Positions 31,701-47,080 of a stretch of 64,000 bases of DNA are shown here, in pieces; within the stretch, counting starts at the first letter, position 1; each line of letters begins with the position of its first letter. The stretch covers positions 1,426,001-1,490,000 of the forward strand of contig CM082592.2 of the NCBI GenBank assembly GCA_040954595.2, written 5' to 3'. Under the pieces are notes generated by a model, which saw only the letters and a program-made list of their open reading frames with translations, was not told the DNA's origin and searched no databases. A program made the translations under genes and the position numbers. This DNA is from Balanoglossus misakiensis (lineage: Eukaryota > Hemichordata).

Positions 31701-34299
31701 TCAACATTAAATGTGTTTTGTGTTGACCAGGCCAGAGTGGACACCCTCATGCCCATTAAATGTGTTTTGTGAGGTCAACCCTTGCGTTAACATTAACCAG
31801 TCCAGAGTGGACACCCTCATGCCCATTAAATATGTTTTGTGTTAACCAGGCCAGAGTGGACACCCTCATGCCCATTAAATGTGTATTGTGAGGTCATCCT
31901 TTGCGTCAACATTAACCAGGCCTGAGTAGACACCCCCATGCCCATTAAATGTGTTTTGTGAGGTCAACCTTTGCGTCAACATTAACCAGGCCAGAGTGGA
32001 CACCCCCATGCCCATTAAATGTGTTTTGTGTTAACCAGGCCAGAGTGGACACCCTCATGCCCATTAAATGTGTTTTGTGTTAACCAGGCCAGAGTGGACA
32101 CCCTCATGCCCATTATATGTGTTTTGTGAGGTCAACCTTTGCGTCAACATTAAATGTGTTTTGTGTTAACCAGGCCAGAGTGGACACCTTCATGCCCATT
32201 AAATGTGTTTTGTGAGGTCAACCTTTGCGTCAACATTAAATGTGTTTTGTGTTAACCAGGCCAGAGTGGACACCCTCATGCCCATAAAATGTGTTTTGTG
32301 AGGTCAACCTTTGCGTCAACATTAAATGTGTTTTGTGTTGACCAGGCCAGAGTGGACACCCTCATGCCCATTAAATGTGTTTTGTGAGGTCAACCCTTGC
32401 GTTAACATTAACCAGTCCAGAGTGGACACCCTCATGCCCATTAAATATGTTTTGTGTTAACCAGGCCAGAGTGGACACCCTCATGCCCATTATATGTGTT
32501 TTGTGAGGTCAACCTTTGCGTCAACATTAAATGTGTTTTGTGTTAACCAGGCCAGAGTGGACACCCTCATGCCCATTAAATGTGTTTTGTGAGGTCAACC
32601 TTTGCGTTAACATTAACCAGGCCTGAGTGGACACCCCCATGCCCATTAAATGTGTTTTGTGTTAACCAGGCCAGAGTGGACACCCTCATGCCCATTAAAT
32701 GTGTTTTGTGAGGTCAACCTTTGCGTCAACATTAAATGTGTTTTGTGTTAACCAGGCCAGAGTGGACACCCTCATGCCCATTAAATGTGTTTTGTGAGGT
32801 CAACCTTTGCGTTAACATTAACCAGGCCAGAGTGGACACCCTTATGCCCATTAAATGTGTTTTGTGAGGTCAACCTGTGCGTCAACATTAAATGTGTTTT
32901 GTGTTAACCAGGCCAGAGTGGACACCCTCATGCCCATTAAATGTGTTTTGTGAGGTCAACCTTTGCGTTAACATTAACCAGGCCAGAGTGGACACCCTCA
33001 TGCCCATTAAATGTGTTTTGTGAGGTCAACCTTTGCGTCAACATTAAATGTGTTTTGTGTTAACCAGGCCAGAGTGGACACCCTCATGCCCATTAAATGT
33101 GTTTTATGAGGTCAACCTTTGCGTCAACATTAACCAGGCCAGAGTGGACACCCCCATGCCCATTAAATGTGTTTTGTGTTAACCAGGCCAGAGTGGACAC
33201 CCTCATGCCCATTAAATGTGTTTTGTGAGGTCAATCTTTGCATTAACATTAACCAGGCCAGAGTGGACACCCTCATGCCCATTAAATATGTTGTGTGAGG
33301 TCAACCCTTGCGTTAACATTAACCAGGCCAGAGTGGACACCCTCATGCCCATTAAATGTGTTTTATGAGGTCAACCTTTGCGTCAACATTAACCAGGCCA
33401 GAGTGGACACCCCCATGCCCATTAAATGTGTTTTGTGTTAACCAGGCCAGAGTAGACACCCTCATGCCCATTAAATGTGTTTTGTGAGGTCAACCTTTGC
33501 GTCAACATTAAATGTGTTTTGTGTTAACCAGGTCAGAGTGGACACCCTCATGCCCATTAAATGTGTTTTGTGAGGTCAACCTTTGCGTCAACATTAACCA
33601 GGCCAGAGTGGACACCCACATGCCCATTAAATGTGTTTTGTGAGGTCAACCTTTGCGTCAACATTAAATGTGTTTTGTGTTGACCAGGCCAGAGTGGACA
33701 CCCTCATGCCCATTAAGTGTGTTTTGTGAGGTCAACCCTTGCGTTAACATTAACCAGTCCAGAGTGGACACCCTCATGCCCATTAAATGTGTTTTGTGTT
33801 AACCAGGCCAGAGTGGACACCCTCATGCCCATTAAATGTGTATTGTGAGGTCATCCTTTGCGTCAACATTAACCAGGCCTGAGTAGACACCCCTATGCCC
33901 ATTAAATGTGTTTTGTGAGGTCAACCTTTGCGTCAACATTAACCAGGCCAGAGTGGACACCCCCATGCCCATTAAATTTGTTTTGTGTTAACCAGGCCAG
34001 AGTGGACACCCTCATGCCCATTAAATGTGTTTTGTGTTAACCAGGCCAGAGTGGACACCCTCATGCCCATTATATGTGTTTTGTGAGGTCAACCTTTGCG
34101 TCAACATTAAATGTGTTTTGTGTTAACCAGGCCAGAGTGGACACCCTCATGCCCATTAAATGTGTTTTGTGAGGTCAACCTTTGCGTTAACATTAACCAG
34201 GCCAGAGTGGACACCCTCATGCCCATTAAATATGTTGTGTGAGGTCAACCCTTGCGTTAACATTAACCAGGCCAGAGTGGACACCCTCATGCCCATTAA

Positions 34300-37200
34300 A
34301 TGTGTTTTATGAGGTCAACCTTTGCGTCATCATTAACCAGGCCAGAGTGGACACCCCCATGCCCATTAAATGTGTTTTGTGTTAACCAGGCCAGAGTGGA
34401 CACCCTCATGCCCATTAAATGTGTTTTGTGAGGTCAACCTTTGCGTCAACATTAAATGTGTTTTGTGTTGACCAGGCCAGAGTGGACACCCTCATGTCCA
34501 TTAAATGTGTTTTGTGAGGTCAACCCTTGCGTTAACATTAACCAGTCCAGAGTGGACACCCTCATGCCCATTAAATGTGTTTTGTGTTAACCAGGCCAGA
34601 GTGGACACCCTCATGCCCATTAAATGTGTATTGTGAGGTCATCCTTTGCGTCAACATTAACCAGGCCTGAGTAGACACCCCCATGCCCATTAAATGTGTT
34701 TTGTGAGGTCAACCTTTGCGTCAACATTAACCAGGCCAGAGTGGACACCCCCATGCCCATTAAATGTGTTTTGTGTTAACCAGGCCAGAGTGGACACCCT
34801 CATGCCCATTAAATGTGTTTTGTGTTAACCAGGCCAGAGTGGACTCCCTCATGCCCATTATATGTGTTTTGCGAGGTCAACCTTTGCGTCAACATTAAAT
34901 GTGTTTTGTGTTAACCAGGCCAGAGTGGACACCCTCATGCCCATTAAATGTGTTTTGTGAGGTCAACCTTTGCGTTAACATTAACCAGGCCAGAGTGGAC
35001 ACCCTCATGCCCATTAAATATGTTGTGTGAGGTCAACCCTTGCGTTAACATTTTTCAGGCCAGAGTGGACACCCTCATGCCCATTAAATGTGTTTTATGA
35101 GGTCAACCTTTGCGTCAACATTAACCAGGCCAGAGTGGACACCCCCATGCCCATTAAATGTGTTTTGTGTTAACCAGGCCAGAGTGGACACCCTCATGCC
35201 CATTAAATGTGTTTTCTGAGGTCAACCTTTGCGTCAACATTAAATGTGTTTTGTGTTAACGAGGCCATAGTGGACACCCTCATGCCCATTAAATGTGTTT
35301 TGTGAGGTCAACCTTTGCGTTAACATTAACCAGGCCAGAGTGGACACCCTCATGCCCATTAAATGTGTTTTGTGAGGTCAACCTTTGCGTCAACATTAAA
35401 TGTGTTTTGTGTTGACCAGGCCAGAGTGGACACCCTCATGTCCATTAAATGTGTTTTGTGAGGTCAACCCTTGCGTTAACATTAACCAGTCCAGAGTGGA
35501 CACCCTCATGCCCATTAAATGTGTTTTGTGTTAACCAGGCCAGAGTGGACACCCTCATGCCCATTAAATGTGTTTTGTGAGGTCAACCTTTGCATTAACA
35601 TTAACCAGGCCAGAGTGGACACCCTCATGCCCATTAAATATGTTGTGTGAGGTCAACCCTTGCGTTAACATTAACCAGGCCAGAGTGGACACCCTCATGC
35701 CCATTAAATGTGTTTTATGAGGTCAACCTTTGCGTCAACATTAACCAGGCCAGAGTGGACACCCCCATGCCCATTAAATGTGTTTTGTGTTAACCAGGCC
35801 AGAGTGGACACCCTCATGCCCATTAAATGTGTTTTGTGATGTCAATCTTTGCATTAACATTAACCAGGCCAGAGTGGACACCCTCATGCCCATTAAATAT
35901 GTTGTGTGAGGTCAACCCTTGCGTTAACATTAACCAGGCCAGAGTGGACACCCTCATGCCCATTAAATGTGTTTTATGAGGTCAACCTTTGCGTCAACAT
36001 TAACCAGGCCAGAGTGGACACCCCCATGCCCATTAAATGTGTTTTGTGTTAACCAGGCCAGAGTGGACACCCTCATGCCCATTAAATGTGTTTTGTGAGG
36101 TCAACCTTTGCGTCAACATTAAATGTGTTTTGTGTTGACCAGGCCAGAGTGGACACCCTCATGCCCATTAAGTGTGTTTTGTGAGGTCAACCCTTGCGTT
36201 AACATTAACCAGTCCAGAGTGGACACCCTCATGCCCATTAAATGTGTTTTGTGTTAACCAGGCCAGAGTGGACACCCTCATGCCCATTAAATGTGTATTG
36301 TGAGGTCATCCTTTGCGTCAACATTAACCAGGCCTGAGTAGACACCCCTATGCCCATTAAATGTGTTTTGTGAGGTCAACCTTTGCGTCAACATTAACCA
36401 GGCCAGAGTGGACACCCCCATGCCCATTAAATTTGTTTTGTGTTAACCAGGCCAGAGTGGACACCCTCATGCCCATTAAATGTGTTTTGTGTTAACCAGG
36501 CCAGAGTGGACACCCTCATGCCCATTATATGTGTTTTGTGAGGTCAACCTTTGCGTCAACATTAAATGTGTTTTGTGTTAACCAGGCCAGAGTGGACACC
36601 CTCATGCCCATTAAATGTGTTTTGTGAGGTCAACCTTTGCGTTAACATTAACCAGGCCAGAGTGGACACCCTCATGCCCATTAAATATGTTGTGTGAGGT
36701 CAACCCTTGCGTTAACATTAACCAGGCCAGAGTGGACACCCTCATGCCCATTAAATGTGTTTTATGAGGTCAACCTTTGCGTCAACATTAACCAGGCCAG
36801 AGTGGACACCCTCATGCCCATTAAATATGTTGTGTGAGGTCAACCCTTGCGTTAACATTAACCAGGCCAGAGTGGACACCCTCATGCCCATTAAATGTGT
36901 TTTATGAGGTCAACCTTTGCGTCAACATTAACCAGGCCAGAGTGGACACCCCCATGCCCATTAAATGTGTTTTGTGAGGTCAACCCTTGCGTTAACATTA
37001 ACCAGTCCAGAGTGGACACCCTCATGCCCATTAAATGTGTTTTGTGTTAACCAGGCCAGAGTGGACACCCTCATGCCCATTAAATGTGTTTTCTGAGGTC
37101 AACCTTTGCGTCAACATTAAATGTGTTTTGTGTTAACGAGGCCATAGTGGACACCCTTATGCCCATTAAATGTGTTTTGTGAGGTCAACCTTTGCGTTAA

Positions 37201-38300
37201 CATTAACCAGGCCAGAGTGGACACCCTCATGCCCATTAAATGTGTTTTGTGAGGTCAACCTTTGCGTCAACATTAAATGTGTTTTGTGTTGACCAGGCCA
37301 GAGTGGACACCCTCATGTCCATTAAATGTGTTTTGTGAGGTCAACCCTTGCGTTAACATTAACCAGTCCAGAGTGGACACCCTCATGCCCATTAAATGTG
37401 TTTTGTGTTAACCAGGCCAGAGTGGACACCCTCATGCCCATTAAATGTGTTTTGTGAGGTCAACCTTTGCATTAACATTAACCAGGCCAGAGTGGACACC
37501 CTCATGCCCATTAAATATGTTGTGTGAGGTCAACCCTTGCGTTAACATTAACCAGGCCAGAGTGGACACCCTCATGCCCATTAAATGTGTTTTATGAGGT
37601 CAACCTTTGCGTCAACATTAACAAGGCCAGAGTGGACACCCCCATGCCCATTAAATGTGTTTTGTGTTAACCAGGCCAGAGTGGACACCCTCATGCCCAT
37701 TAAATGTGTTTTGTGATGTCAATCTTTGCATTAACATTAACCAGGCCAGAGTGGACACCCTCATGCCCATTAAATATGTTGTGTGAGGTCAACCCTTGCG
37801 TTAACATTAACCAGGCCAGAGTGGACACCCTCATGCCCATTAAATGTGTTTTATGAGGTCAACCTTTGCGTCAACATTAACCAGGCCAGAGTGGACACCC
37901 CCATGCCCATTAAATGTGTTTTGTGTTAACCAGGCCAGAGTGGACACCCTCATGCCCATTAAATGTGTTTTGTGAGGTCAACCTTTGCGTCAACATTAAA
38001 TGTGTTTTGTGTTGACCAGGCCAGAGTGGACACCCTCATGCCCATTAAGTGTGTTTTGTGAGGTCAACCCTTGCGTTAACATTAACCAGTCCAGAGTGGA
38101 CACCCTCATGCCCATTAAATGTGTTTTGTGTTAACCAGGCCAGAGTGGACACCCTCATGCCCATTAAATGTGTATTGTGAGGTCATCCTTTGCGTCAACA
38201 TTAACCAGGCCTGAGTAGACACCCCTATGCCCATTAAATGTGTTTTGTGAGGTCAACCTTTGCGTCAACATTAACCAGGCCAGAGTGGACACCCCCATGC
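34300..38300. repeat. 1,877-bp higher-order repeat within the satellite
   Basis: Rare variants recur at one distance: GTTTTCTGAG at 35211 and 37088, ATTAAGTGTG at about 36171 and 38048, and TTAAATTTG at about 36430 and 38307. All give 1,877 bp. The exact ends of the repeated block were not traced; an earlier related copy sits 2,455 bp upstream (33716). Confidence 0.75.
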
Positions 38301-41300
38301 CCATTAAATTTGTTTTGTGTTAACCAGGCCAGAGTGGACACCCTCATGCCCATTAAATGTGTTTTGTGTTAACCAGGCCAGAGTGGACACCCTCATGCCC
38401 ATTATATGTGTTTTGTGAGGTCAACCTTTGCGTCAACATTAAATGTGTTTTGTGTTAACCAGGCCAGAGTGGACACCCTCATGCCCATTATATGTGTTTT
38501 GTGAGGTCAACCTTTGCGTCAACATTAAATGTGTTTTGTGTTAACCAGGCCAGAGTGGACACCCTCATGCCCATTAAATATGTTGTGTGAGGTCAACCCT
38601 TGCGTTAACATTAACCAGGCCAGAGTGGACACCCTCATGCCCATTAAATGTGTTTTATGAGGTCAACCTTTGCGTCAACATTAACCAGGCCAGAGTGGAC
38701 ACCCTCATGCCCATTAAATATGTTGTGTGAGGTCAACCCTTGCGTTAACATTAACCAGGCCAGAGTGGACACCCTCATGCCCATTAAATGTGTTTTATGA
38801 GGTCAACCTTTGCGTCAACATTAACCAGGCCAGAGTGGACACCCCCATGCCCATTAAATGTGTTTTGTGAGGTCAACCCTTGCGTTAACATTAACCAGTC
38901 CAGAGTGGACACCCTCATGCCCATTAAATGTGTTTTGTGTTAACCAGGCCAGAGTGGACACCCTCATGCCCATTAAATGTGTATTGTGAGGTCATCCTTT
39001 GCGTCAACATTAACCAGGCCTGAGTAGACACCCCCATGCCCATTAAATGTGTTTTGTGAGGTCAACCTTTGCGTCAACATTAAATGTGTTTTGTGTTGAC
39101 CAGGCCAGAGTGGACACCCTCATGCCCATTAAATGTGTTTTGTGAGGTCAACCCTTGCATTAACATTAACCAGTCCAGAGTGGACACCCTCATGCCCATT
39201 AAATGTGTTTTGTGTTAACCAGGCCAGAGTGGACACCCTCATGCCCATTAAATGTGTATTGTGAGGTCATCCTTTGCGTCAACATTAACCAGGCCTGAGT
39301 AGACACCCCCATGCCCATTAAATGTGTTTTGTGAGGTCAACCTTTGCGTCAACATTAACCAGGCCAGAGTGGACACCCCCATGCCCATTAAATGTGTTTT
39401 GTGTTAACCAGGCCAGAGTGGACACCCTCATGCCCATTAAATGTGTATTGTGAGGTCATCCTTTGCGTCAACATTAACCAGGCCTGAGTAGACACCCCCA
39501 TGCCCATTAAATGTGTTTTGTGAGGTCAACCTTTGCGTCAACATTAAATGTGTTTTGTGTTGACCAGGCCAGAGTGGACACCCTCATGCCCATTAAATGT
39601 GTTTTGTGAGGTCAACCCTTGCATTAACATTAACCAGTCCAGAGTGGACACCCTCATGCCCATTAAATGTGTTTTGTGTTAACCAGGCCAGAGTGGACAC
39701 CCTCATGCCCATTAAATGTGTATTGTGAGGTCATCCTTTGCGTCAACATTAACCAGGCCTGAGTAGACACCCCCATGCCCATTAAATGTGTTTTGTGAGG
39801 TCAACCTTTGCGTCAACATTAACCAGGCCAGAGTGGACACCCCCATGCCCATTAAATGTGTTTTGTGTTAACCAGGCCAGAGTGGACACCCTCATGCCCA
39901 TTAAATGTGTTTTGCGTTAACCAGGCCAGAGTGGACACCCTCATGCCCATTATATGTGTTTTGTGAGGTCAACCTTTGCGTCAACATTAAATGTGTTTTG
40001 TGTTAACCAGGCCAGAGTGGACACCCTCATGCCAATTAAATGTGTTTTGTGAGGTCAACCTTTGCGTTAACATTAACCAGGCCAGAGTGGACACCTTCAT
40101 GCCCATTAAATATGTTGTGTGAGGTCAACCCTTGCGTTAACATTAACCAGGCCAGAGTGGACACCCTCATGCCCATTAAATGTGTTTTATGAGGTCAACC
40201 TTTGCGTCAACATTAACCAGTCCAGAGTGGACACCCCCATGCCCATTAAATGTGTTTTGTGTTAACCAGGCCAGAGTGGACACCCTCATGCCCATTAAAT
40301 GTGTTTTGTGAGGTCAACCTTTGCATCAACATTAAATGTGTTTTGTGTTGACCAGGCCAGAGTGGACACCCTCATGCCCATTAAGTGTGTTTTGTGAGGT
40401 CAACCCTTGCGTTAACATTAACCAGTCCAGAGTGGACACCCTCATGCCCATTAAATGTGTTTTGTGTTAACCAGGCCAGAGTGGACACCCTCATGCCCAT
40501 TAAATGTGTATTGTGAGGTCATCCTTTGCTTCAACATTAACCAGGCCTGAGTAGACACCCCCATGCCCATTAAATGAGTTTTGTGAGGTCAACCTTTGCG
40601 TCAACATTAACCAGGCCAGAGTGGACACCCCCATGCCCATTAAATTTGTTTTGTGTTAACCAGGCCAGAGTGGACACCCTCATGCCCATTAAATGTGTTT
40701 TGTGTTAACCAGGCCAGAGTGGACACCCTCATGCCCATTATATGTGTTTTGTGAGGTCAACCTTTGCGTTAACATTAATCAGGCCAGAGTGGACACCCTC
40801 ATGCCCATTAAATATGTTGTGTGAGGTCAACCCTTGCGTTAACATTAACCAGGCCAGAGTGGACACCCTCATGCCCATTAAATGTGTTTTATGAGGTCAA
40901 CCTTTGCGTCAACATTAACCAGGCCAGAGTGGACACCCCCATGCCCATTAAATGTGTTTTGTGAGGTCAACCCTTGCGTTAACATTAACCAGTCCAGAGT
41001 GGACACCCTCATGCCCATTAAATGTGTTTTGTGTTAACCAGGCCAGAGTGGACACCCTCATGCCCATTAAATGTGTATTGTGAGGTCATCCTTTGCGTCA
41101 ACATTAACCAGGCCTGAGTAGACACCCCCATGCCCATTAAATGTGTTTTGTGAGGTCAACCTTTGCGTCAACATTAAATGTGTTTTGCGTTAACCAGGCC
41201 AGAGTGGACACCCTCATGCCCATTATATGTGTTTTGTGAGGTCAACCTTTGCGTCAACATTAAATGTGTTTTGTGTTAACCAGGCCAGAGTGGACACCCT

Positions 41301-43999
41301 CATGCCCATTAAATGTGTTTTGTGAGGTCAACCTTTGCGTCAACATTAAATGTGTTTTGTGTTGACCAGGCCAGAGTGGACACCCTCATGCCCATTAAAT
41401 GTGTTTTGTGAGGTCAACCCTTGCGTTAATATTAACCAGTCCAGAGTGGACACCCTCATGCCCATTAAATGTGTTTTGTGTTAACCAGGCCAGAGTGGAC
41501 ACCCTCATGCCCATTAAATGTGTATTGTGAGGTCATCCTTTGCGTCAACATTAACCAGGCCTGAGTAGACACCCCCATGCCCATTAAATGTGTTTTGTGA
41601 GGTCAACCTTTGCGTCAACATTAACCAGGCCAGAGTGGACACCCCCATGCCCATTAAATGTGTTTTGTGAGGTCAACCTTTGCGTCAACATTAAATGTGT
41701 TTTGTGTTGACCAGGCCAGAGTGGACACCCTCATGCCCATTAAATGTGTTTTGTGAGGTCAACCCTTGCGTTAACATTAACCAGTCCAGAGTGGACACCC
41801 TCATGCCCATTAAATGTGTTTTGTGTTAACCAGGCCAGAGTGGACACCCTCATGCCCATTAAATGTGTATTGTGAGGTCATCCTTTGCGTCAACATTAAC
41901 CAGGCCTGAGTAGACACCCCCATGCCCATTAAATGTGTTTTGTGAGGTCAACCTTTGCGTCAACATTAACCAGGCCAGAGTGGACACCCCCATGCCCGTT
42001 AAATGTGTTTTGTGTTAACCAGGCCAGAGTGGACACCCTCATGCCCATTAAATGTGTTTTGCGTTAACCAGGCCAGAGTGGACACCCTCATGCCCATTAT
42101 ATGTGTTTTGTGAGGTCAACCTTTGCGTCAACATTAAATGTTTTTTGTGTTAACCAGGCCAGAGTGGACACCCTCATGCCCATTAAATGTGTTTTGTGAG
42201 GTCAACCTTTGCGTTAACATTAACCAGGCCAGAGTGGACACCCTCATGCCCATTAAATATGTTGTGTGAGGTCAACCCTTGCGTTAACATTAACCAGGCC
42301 AGAGTGGACACCCTCATGCCCATTAAATGTGTTTTATGAGGTCAACCTTTGCGTCAACATTAACCAGTCCAGAGTGGACACCCCCATGCCCATTAAATGT
42401 GTTTTGTGTTAACCAGGCCAGAGTGGACACCCTCATGCCCATTAAATGTGTTTTGTGAGGTCAACCTTTGCGTTAACATTAACCAGGCCAGAGTGGACAC
42501 CCTCATGCCCATTAAATATGTTGTGTGAGGTCAACCCTTGCGTTAACATTAACCAGGCCACAGTGGACACCCTCATGCCCATTAAATGTGTTTTATGAGG
42601 TCAACCTTTGCGTCAACATTAACCAGGCCAGAGTGGACACCCCCATGCCCATTAAATGTGTTTTGTGTTAACCAGGCCAGAGTGGACACCCTCATGCCCA
42701 TTAAATGTGTTTTGTGAGGTCAACCTTTGCGTCAACATTAAATGTGTTTTGTGTTAACCAGGCCAGAGTGGACACCCTCATGCCCATTAAATGTGTTTTG
42801 TGAGGTCAACCTTTGCGTCAACATTAAATGTGTTTTGTGTTGACCAGGCCAGAGTGGACACCCTCATGCCCATTAAATGTGTTTTGTGAGGTCAACCCTT
42901 GCGTTAACATTAACCAGTCCAGAGTGGACACCCTCATGCCCATTAAATATGTTTTGTGTTAACCAGGCCAGAGTGGACACCCTCATGCCCATTAAATGTG
43001 TATTGTGAGGTCATCCTTTGCGTCCACATTAACCAGGCCTGAGTAGACACCCCCATGCCCATTAAATGTGTTTTGTGAGGTCAACCTTTGCGTCAACATT
43101 AACCAGGCCAGAGTGGACACCCCCATGCCCATTAAATGTGTTTTGTGTTAACCAGGCCAGAGTGGACACCCTCATGCCCATTAAATGTGTTTTGTGTTAA
43201 CCAGGCCAGAGTGGACACCCTCATGCCCATTATATGTGTTTTGTGAGGTCAACCTTTGCGTCAACATTAAATGTGTTTTGTGTTAACCAGGCCAGAGTGG
43301 ACACCCTCATGCCCATTAAATGTGTTTTGTGAGGTCAACCTTTGCGTTAACATTAACCAGGCCAGAGTGGACACCCTCATGCCCATTAAATATGTTGTGT
43401 GAGGTCAACCCTTGCGTTAACATTAACCAGGCCAGAGTGGACACCCTCATGCCCATTAAATGTGTTTTATGAGGTCAACCTTTGCGTCAACATTAACCAG
43501 GCCAGAGTGGACACCCCCATGCCCATTAAATGTGTTTTGTGTTAACCAGGCCAGAGTGGACACCCTCATGCCCATTAAATGTGTTTTGTGAGGTCAACCT
43601 TTGCATTAACATTAACCAGGCCAGAGTGGACACCCTCATGCCCATTAAATATGTTGTGTGAGGTCAACCCTTGCGTTAACATTAACCAGGCCAGAGTGGA
43701 CACCCTCATGCCCATTAAATGTGTTTTATGAGGTCAACCTTTGCGTCAACATTAACCAGGCCAGAGTGGACACCCCCATGCCCATTAAATGTGTTTTGTG
43801 TTAACCAGGCCAGAGTGGACACCCTCACGCCCATTAAATGTGTTTTGTGAGGTCAACCTTTGCGTTAACATTAACCAGGCCAGAGTGGACACCCTCATGC
43901 CCATTAAATATGTTGTGTGAGATCAACCCTTTCGTTATTATTAACCAGGCCAGAGTGGACACCCTCATGCCCATTAAATGTGTTTTATGAGGTCAACCT

Positions 44000-46900
44000 T
44001 TGCGTCAACATTAACCAGGCCAGAGTGGACACCCCCATGCCCATTAAATGTGTTTTGTGTTAACCAGGCCAGAGTGGACACCCTCATGCCTATTAAATGT
44101 GTTTTGTGAGGTCAACCTTTGCGTCAACATTAAATGTGTTTTGTGTTGACCAGGCCAAAGTGGACACCCTCATGTCCATTAAATGTGTTTTGTGAGGTCA
44201 ACCCTTGTGTTAACATTAACCAGTCCAGAGTGGACACCCTCATGCCCATTAAATGTGTTTTGTGTTAACCAGGCCAGAGTGGACACCCTCATGCCCATTA
44301 AATGTGTATTGTGAGGTCATCCTTTGCGTCAACATTAACCAGGCCTGAGTAGACACCCCCATGCCCATTAAATGTGTTTTGTGAGGTCAACCTTTGCGTC
44401 AACATTAACCAGGCCAGAGTGGACACCCCTATGCCCATTAAATGTGTTTTGTGTTAACCAGGCCAGAGTGGACACCCTCATGCCCATTAAATGTGTTTTG
44501 TGTTAACCAGGCCAGAGTGGACACCCTCATGCCCATTATATGTGTTTTGCGAGGTCAACCTTTGCGTCAACATTAAATGTGTTTTGTGTTAACCAGGCCA
44601 GAGTGGACACCCTCATGCCCATTAAATGTGTTTTGTGAGGTCAACCTTTGCGTTAACATTAACCAGGCCAGAGTGGACACCCTCATGCCCATTAAATATG
44701 TTGTGTGAGGTCAACCCTTGCGTTAACATTTTTCAGGCCAGAGTGGACACCCTCATGCCCATTAAATGTGTTTTATGAGGTCAACCTTTGCGTCAACATT
44801 AACCAGGCCAGAGTGGACACCCCCATGCCCATTAAATGTGTTTTTTGTTAACCAGGCCAGAGTGGACACCCTCATGCCCATTAAATGTGTTTTGTGAGGT
44901 CAACCTTTGCGTCAACATTAAATGTGTTTTGTGTTAACGAGGCCATAGTGGACACCCTCATGCCCATTAAATGTGTTTTGTGAGGTCAACCTTTGCGTTA
45001 ACATTAACCAGGCCAGAGTGGACACCCTCATGCCCATTAAATGTGTTGTGTGAGGTCAACCCTTGCGTTAACATTGACCTGTCCAGAGTGGACACCCTCA
45101 TGCCCATTCAATGTGTTTTGTGTTAACCAGGCCAGAGTGGACACCCTCATGCCCATTAAATGTGTTTTGTGAGGTCAATCTTTGCGTCAACATTAAATGT
45201 GTTTTGTGTTGACCAGGCCAGAGTGGACACCCTCATGTCCATTAAATGTGTTTTGTGAGGTCAACCCTTGCGTTAACATTAACCAGTCCAGAGTGGACAC
45301 CCTCATGCCCATAAAATGTGTTTTGTGTTAACCAGGCCAGAGTGGACACCCTCATGCCCATTAAATGTGTATTGTGAGGTCATCCTTTGCGTCAACATTA
45401 ACCAGGCCTGAGTAGACACCCCCATGCCCATTAAATGTGTTTTGTGAGGTCAACCTTTGCGTCAACATTAACCAGGCCAGAGTGGACACCCCTATGCCCA
45501 TTAAATGTGTTTTGTGTTAACCAGGCCAGAGTGGACACCCTCATGCCCATTAAATGTGTTTTGTGTTAACCAGGCCAGAGTGGACACCCTCATGCGCATT
45601 ATATGTGTTTTGCGAGGTCAACCTTTGCGTCAACATTAAATGTGTTTTGTGTTAACCAGGCCAGAGTGGACACCCTCATGCCCATTAAATGTGTTTTGTG
45701 AGGTCAACCTTTGCGTTAACATTAACCAGGCCAGAGTGGACACCCTCATGCCCATTAAATATGTTGTGTGAGGTCAACCCTTGCGTTAACATTTTTCAGG
45801 CCAGAGTGGACACCCTCATGCCCATTAAATGTGTTTTATGAGGTCAACCTTTGCGTCAACATTAACCAGGCCAGAGTGGACACCCCCATGCCCATTAAAT
45901 GTGTTTTTTGTTAACCAGGCCAGAGTGGACACCCTCATGCCCATTAAATGTGTTTTGTGAGGTCAACCTTTGCGTCAACATTAAATGTGTTTTGTGTTAA
46001 CGAGGCCATAGTGGACACCCTCATGCCCATTAAATGTGTTTTGTGAGGTCAACCTTTGCGTTAACATTAACCAGGCCAGAGTGGACACCCTCATGCCCAT
46101 TAAATGTGTTGTGTGAGGTCAACCCTTGCGTTAACATTGACCTGTCCAGAGTGGACACCCTCATGCCCATTAAATGTGTTTTGTGTTAACCAGGCCAGAG
46201 TGGACACCCTCATGCCCATTAAATGTGTTTTGTGAGGTCAACCTTTGCGTCAACATTAAATGTGTTTTGTGTTGACCAGGCCAGAGTGGACACCCTCATG
46301 TCCATTACATGTGTTTTGTGAGGTCAACCCTTGCGTTAACATTAACCAGTCCAGAGTGGACACCCTCATGCCCATTAAATGTGTTTTGTGTTAACCAGGC
46401 CAGAGTGGACACCCTCATGCACATTAAATGTGTATTGTGAGGTCATCCTTTGCGTCAACATTAACCAGGCCTGAGTAGACACCCCCATGCCCATTAAATG
46501 TGTTTTGTGAGGTCAACCTTTGCGTCAACATTAACCAGGCCAGAGTGGACACCCCCATGCCCATTAAATGTGTTTTGTGTTAACCAGGCCAGAGTGGACA
46601 CCCTCATGCCCATTAAATGTGTTTTGTGTTAACCAGGCCAGAGTGGACACCCTCATGCCCATTATATGTGTTTTGCGAGGTCAACCTTTGCGTCAACATT
46701 AAATGTGTTTTGTGTTAACCAGGCCAGAGTGGACACCCTCATGCCCATTAAATGTGTTTTGTGAGGTCAACCTTTGCGTTAACATTAACCAGGCCAGAGT
46801 GGACACCCTCATGCCCATTAAATATGTTGTGTGAGGTCAACCCTTGCGTTAACATTTTTCAGGCCAGAGTGGACACCCTCATGCCCATTAAATGTGTTTT

Positions 46901-47080
46901 ATGAGGTCAACCTTTGCGTCAACATTAACCAGGCCAGAGTGGACACCCCCATGCCCATTAAATGTGTTTTGTGTTAACCAGGCCAGAGTGGACACCCTCA
47001 TGCCCATTAAATGTGTTTTGTGAGGTCAACCTTTGCGTCAACATTAAATGTGTTTTATGTTAACGAGGCCATAGTGGACA
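44000..47080. repeat. 1,063-bp higher-order repeat within the satellite
   Basis: The TAACGAGGCCATAG subtype occurs at 44935, 45998 and 47061, exactly 1,063 bp apart, with the same order of neighbouring subtypes (GTTGTGTGAGG, GACCTGTCC, GTATTGTGAGG, TTTTTCAGG) in each block. Confidence 0.85.
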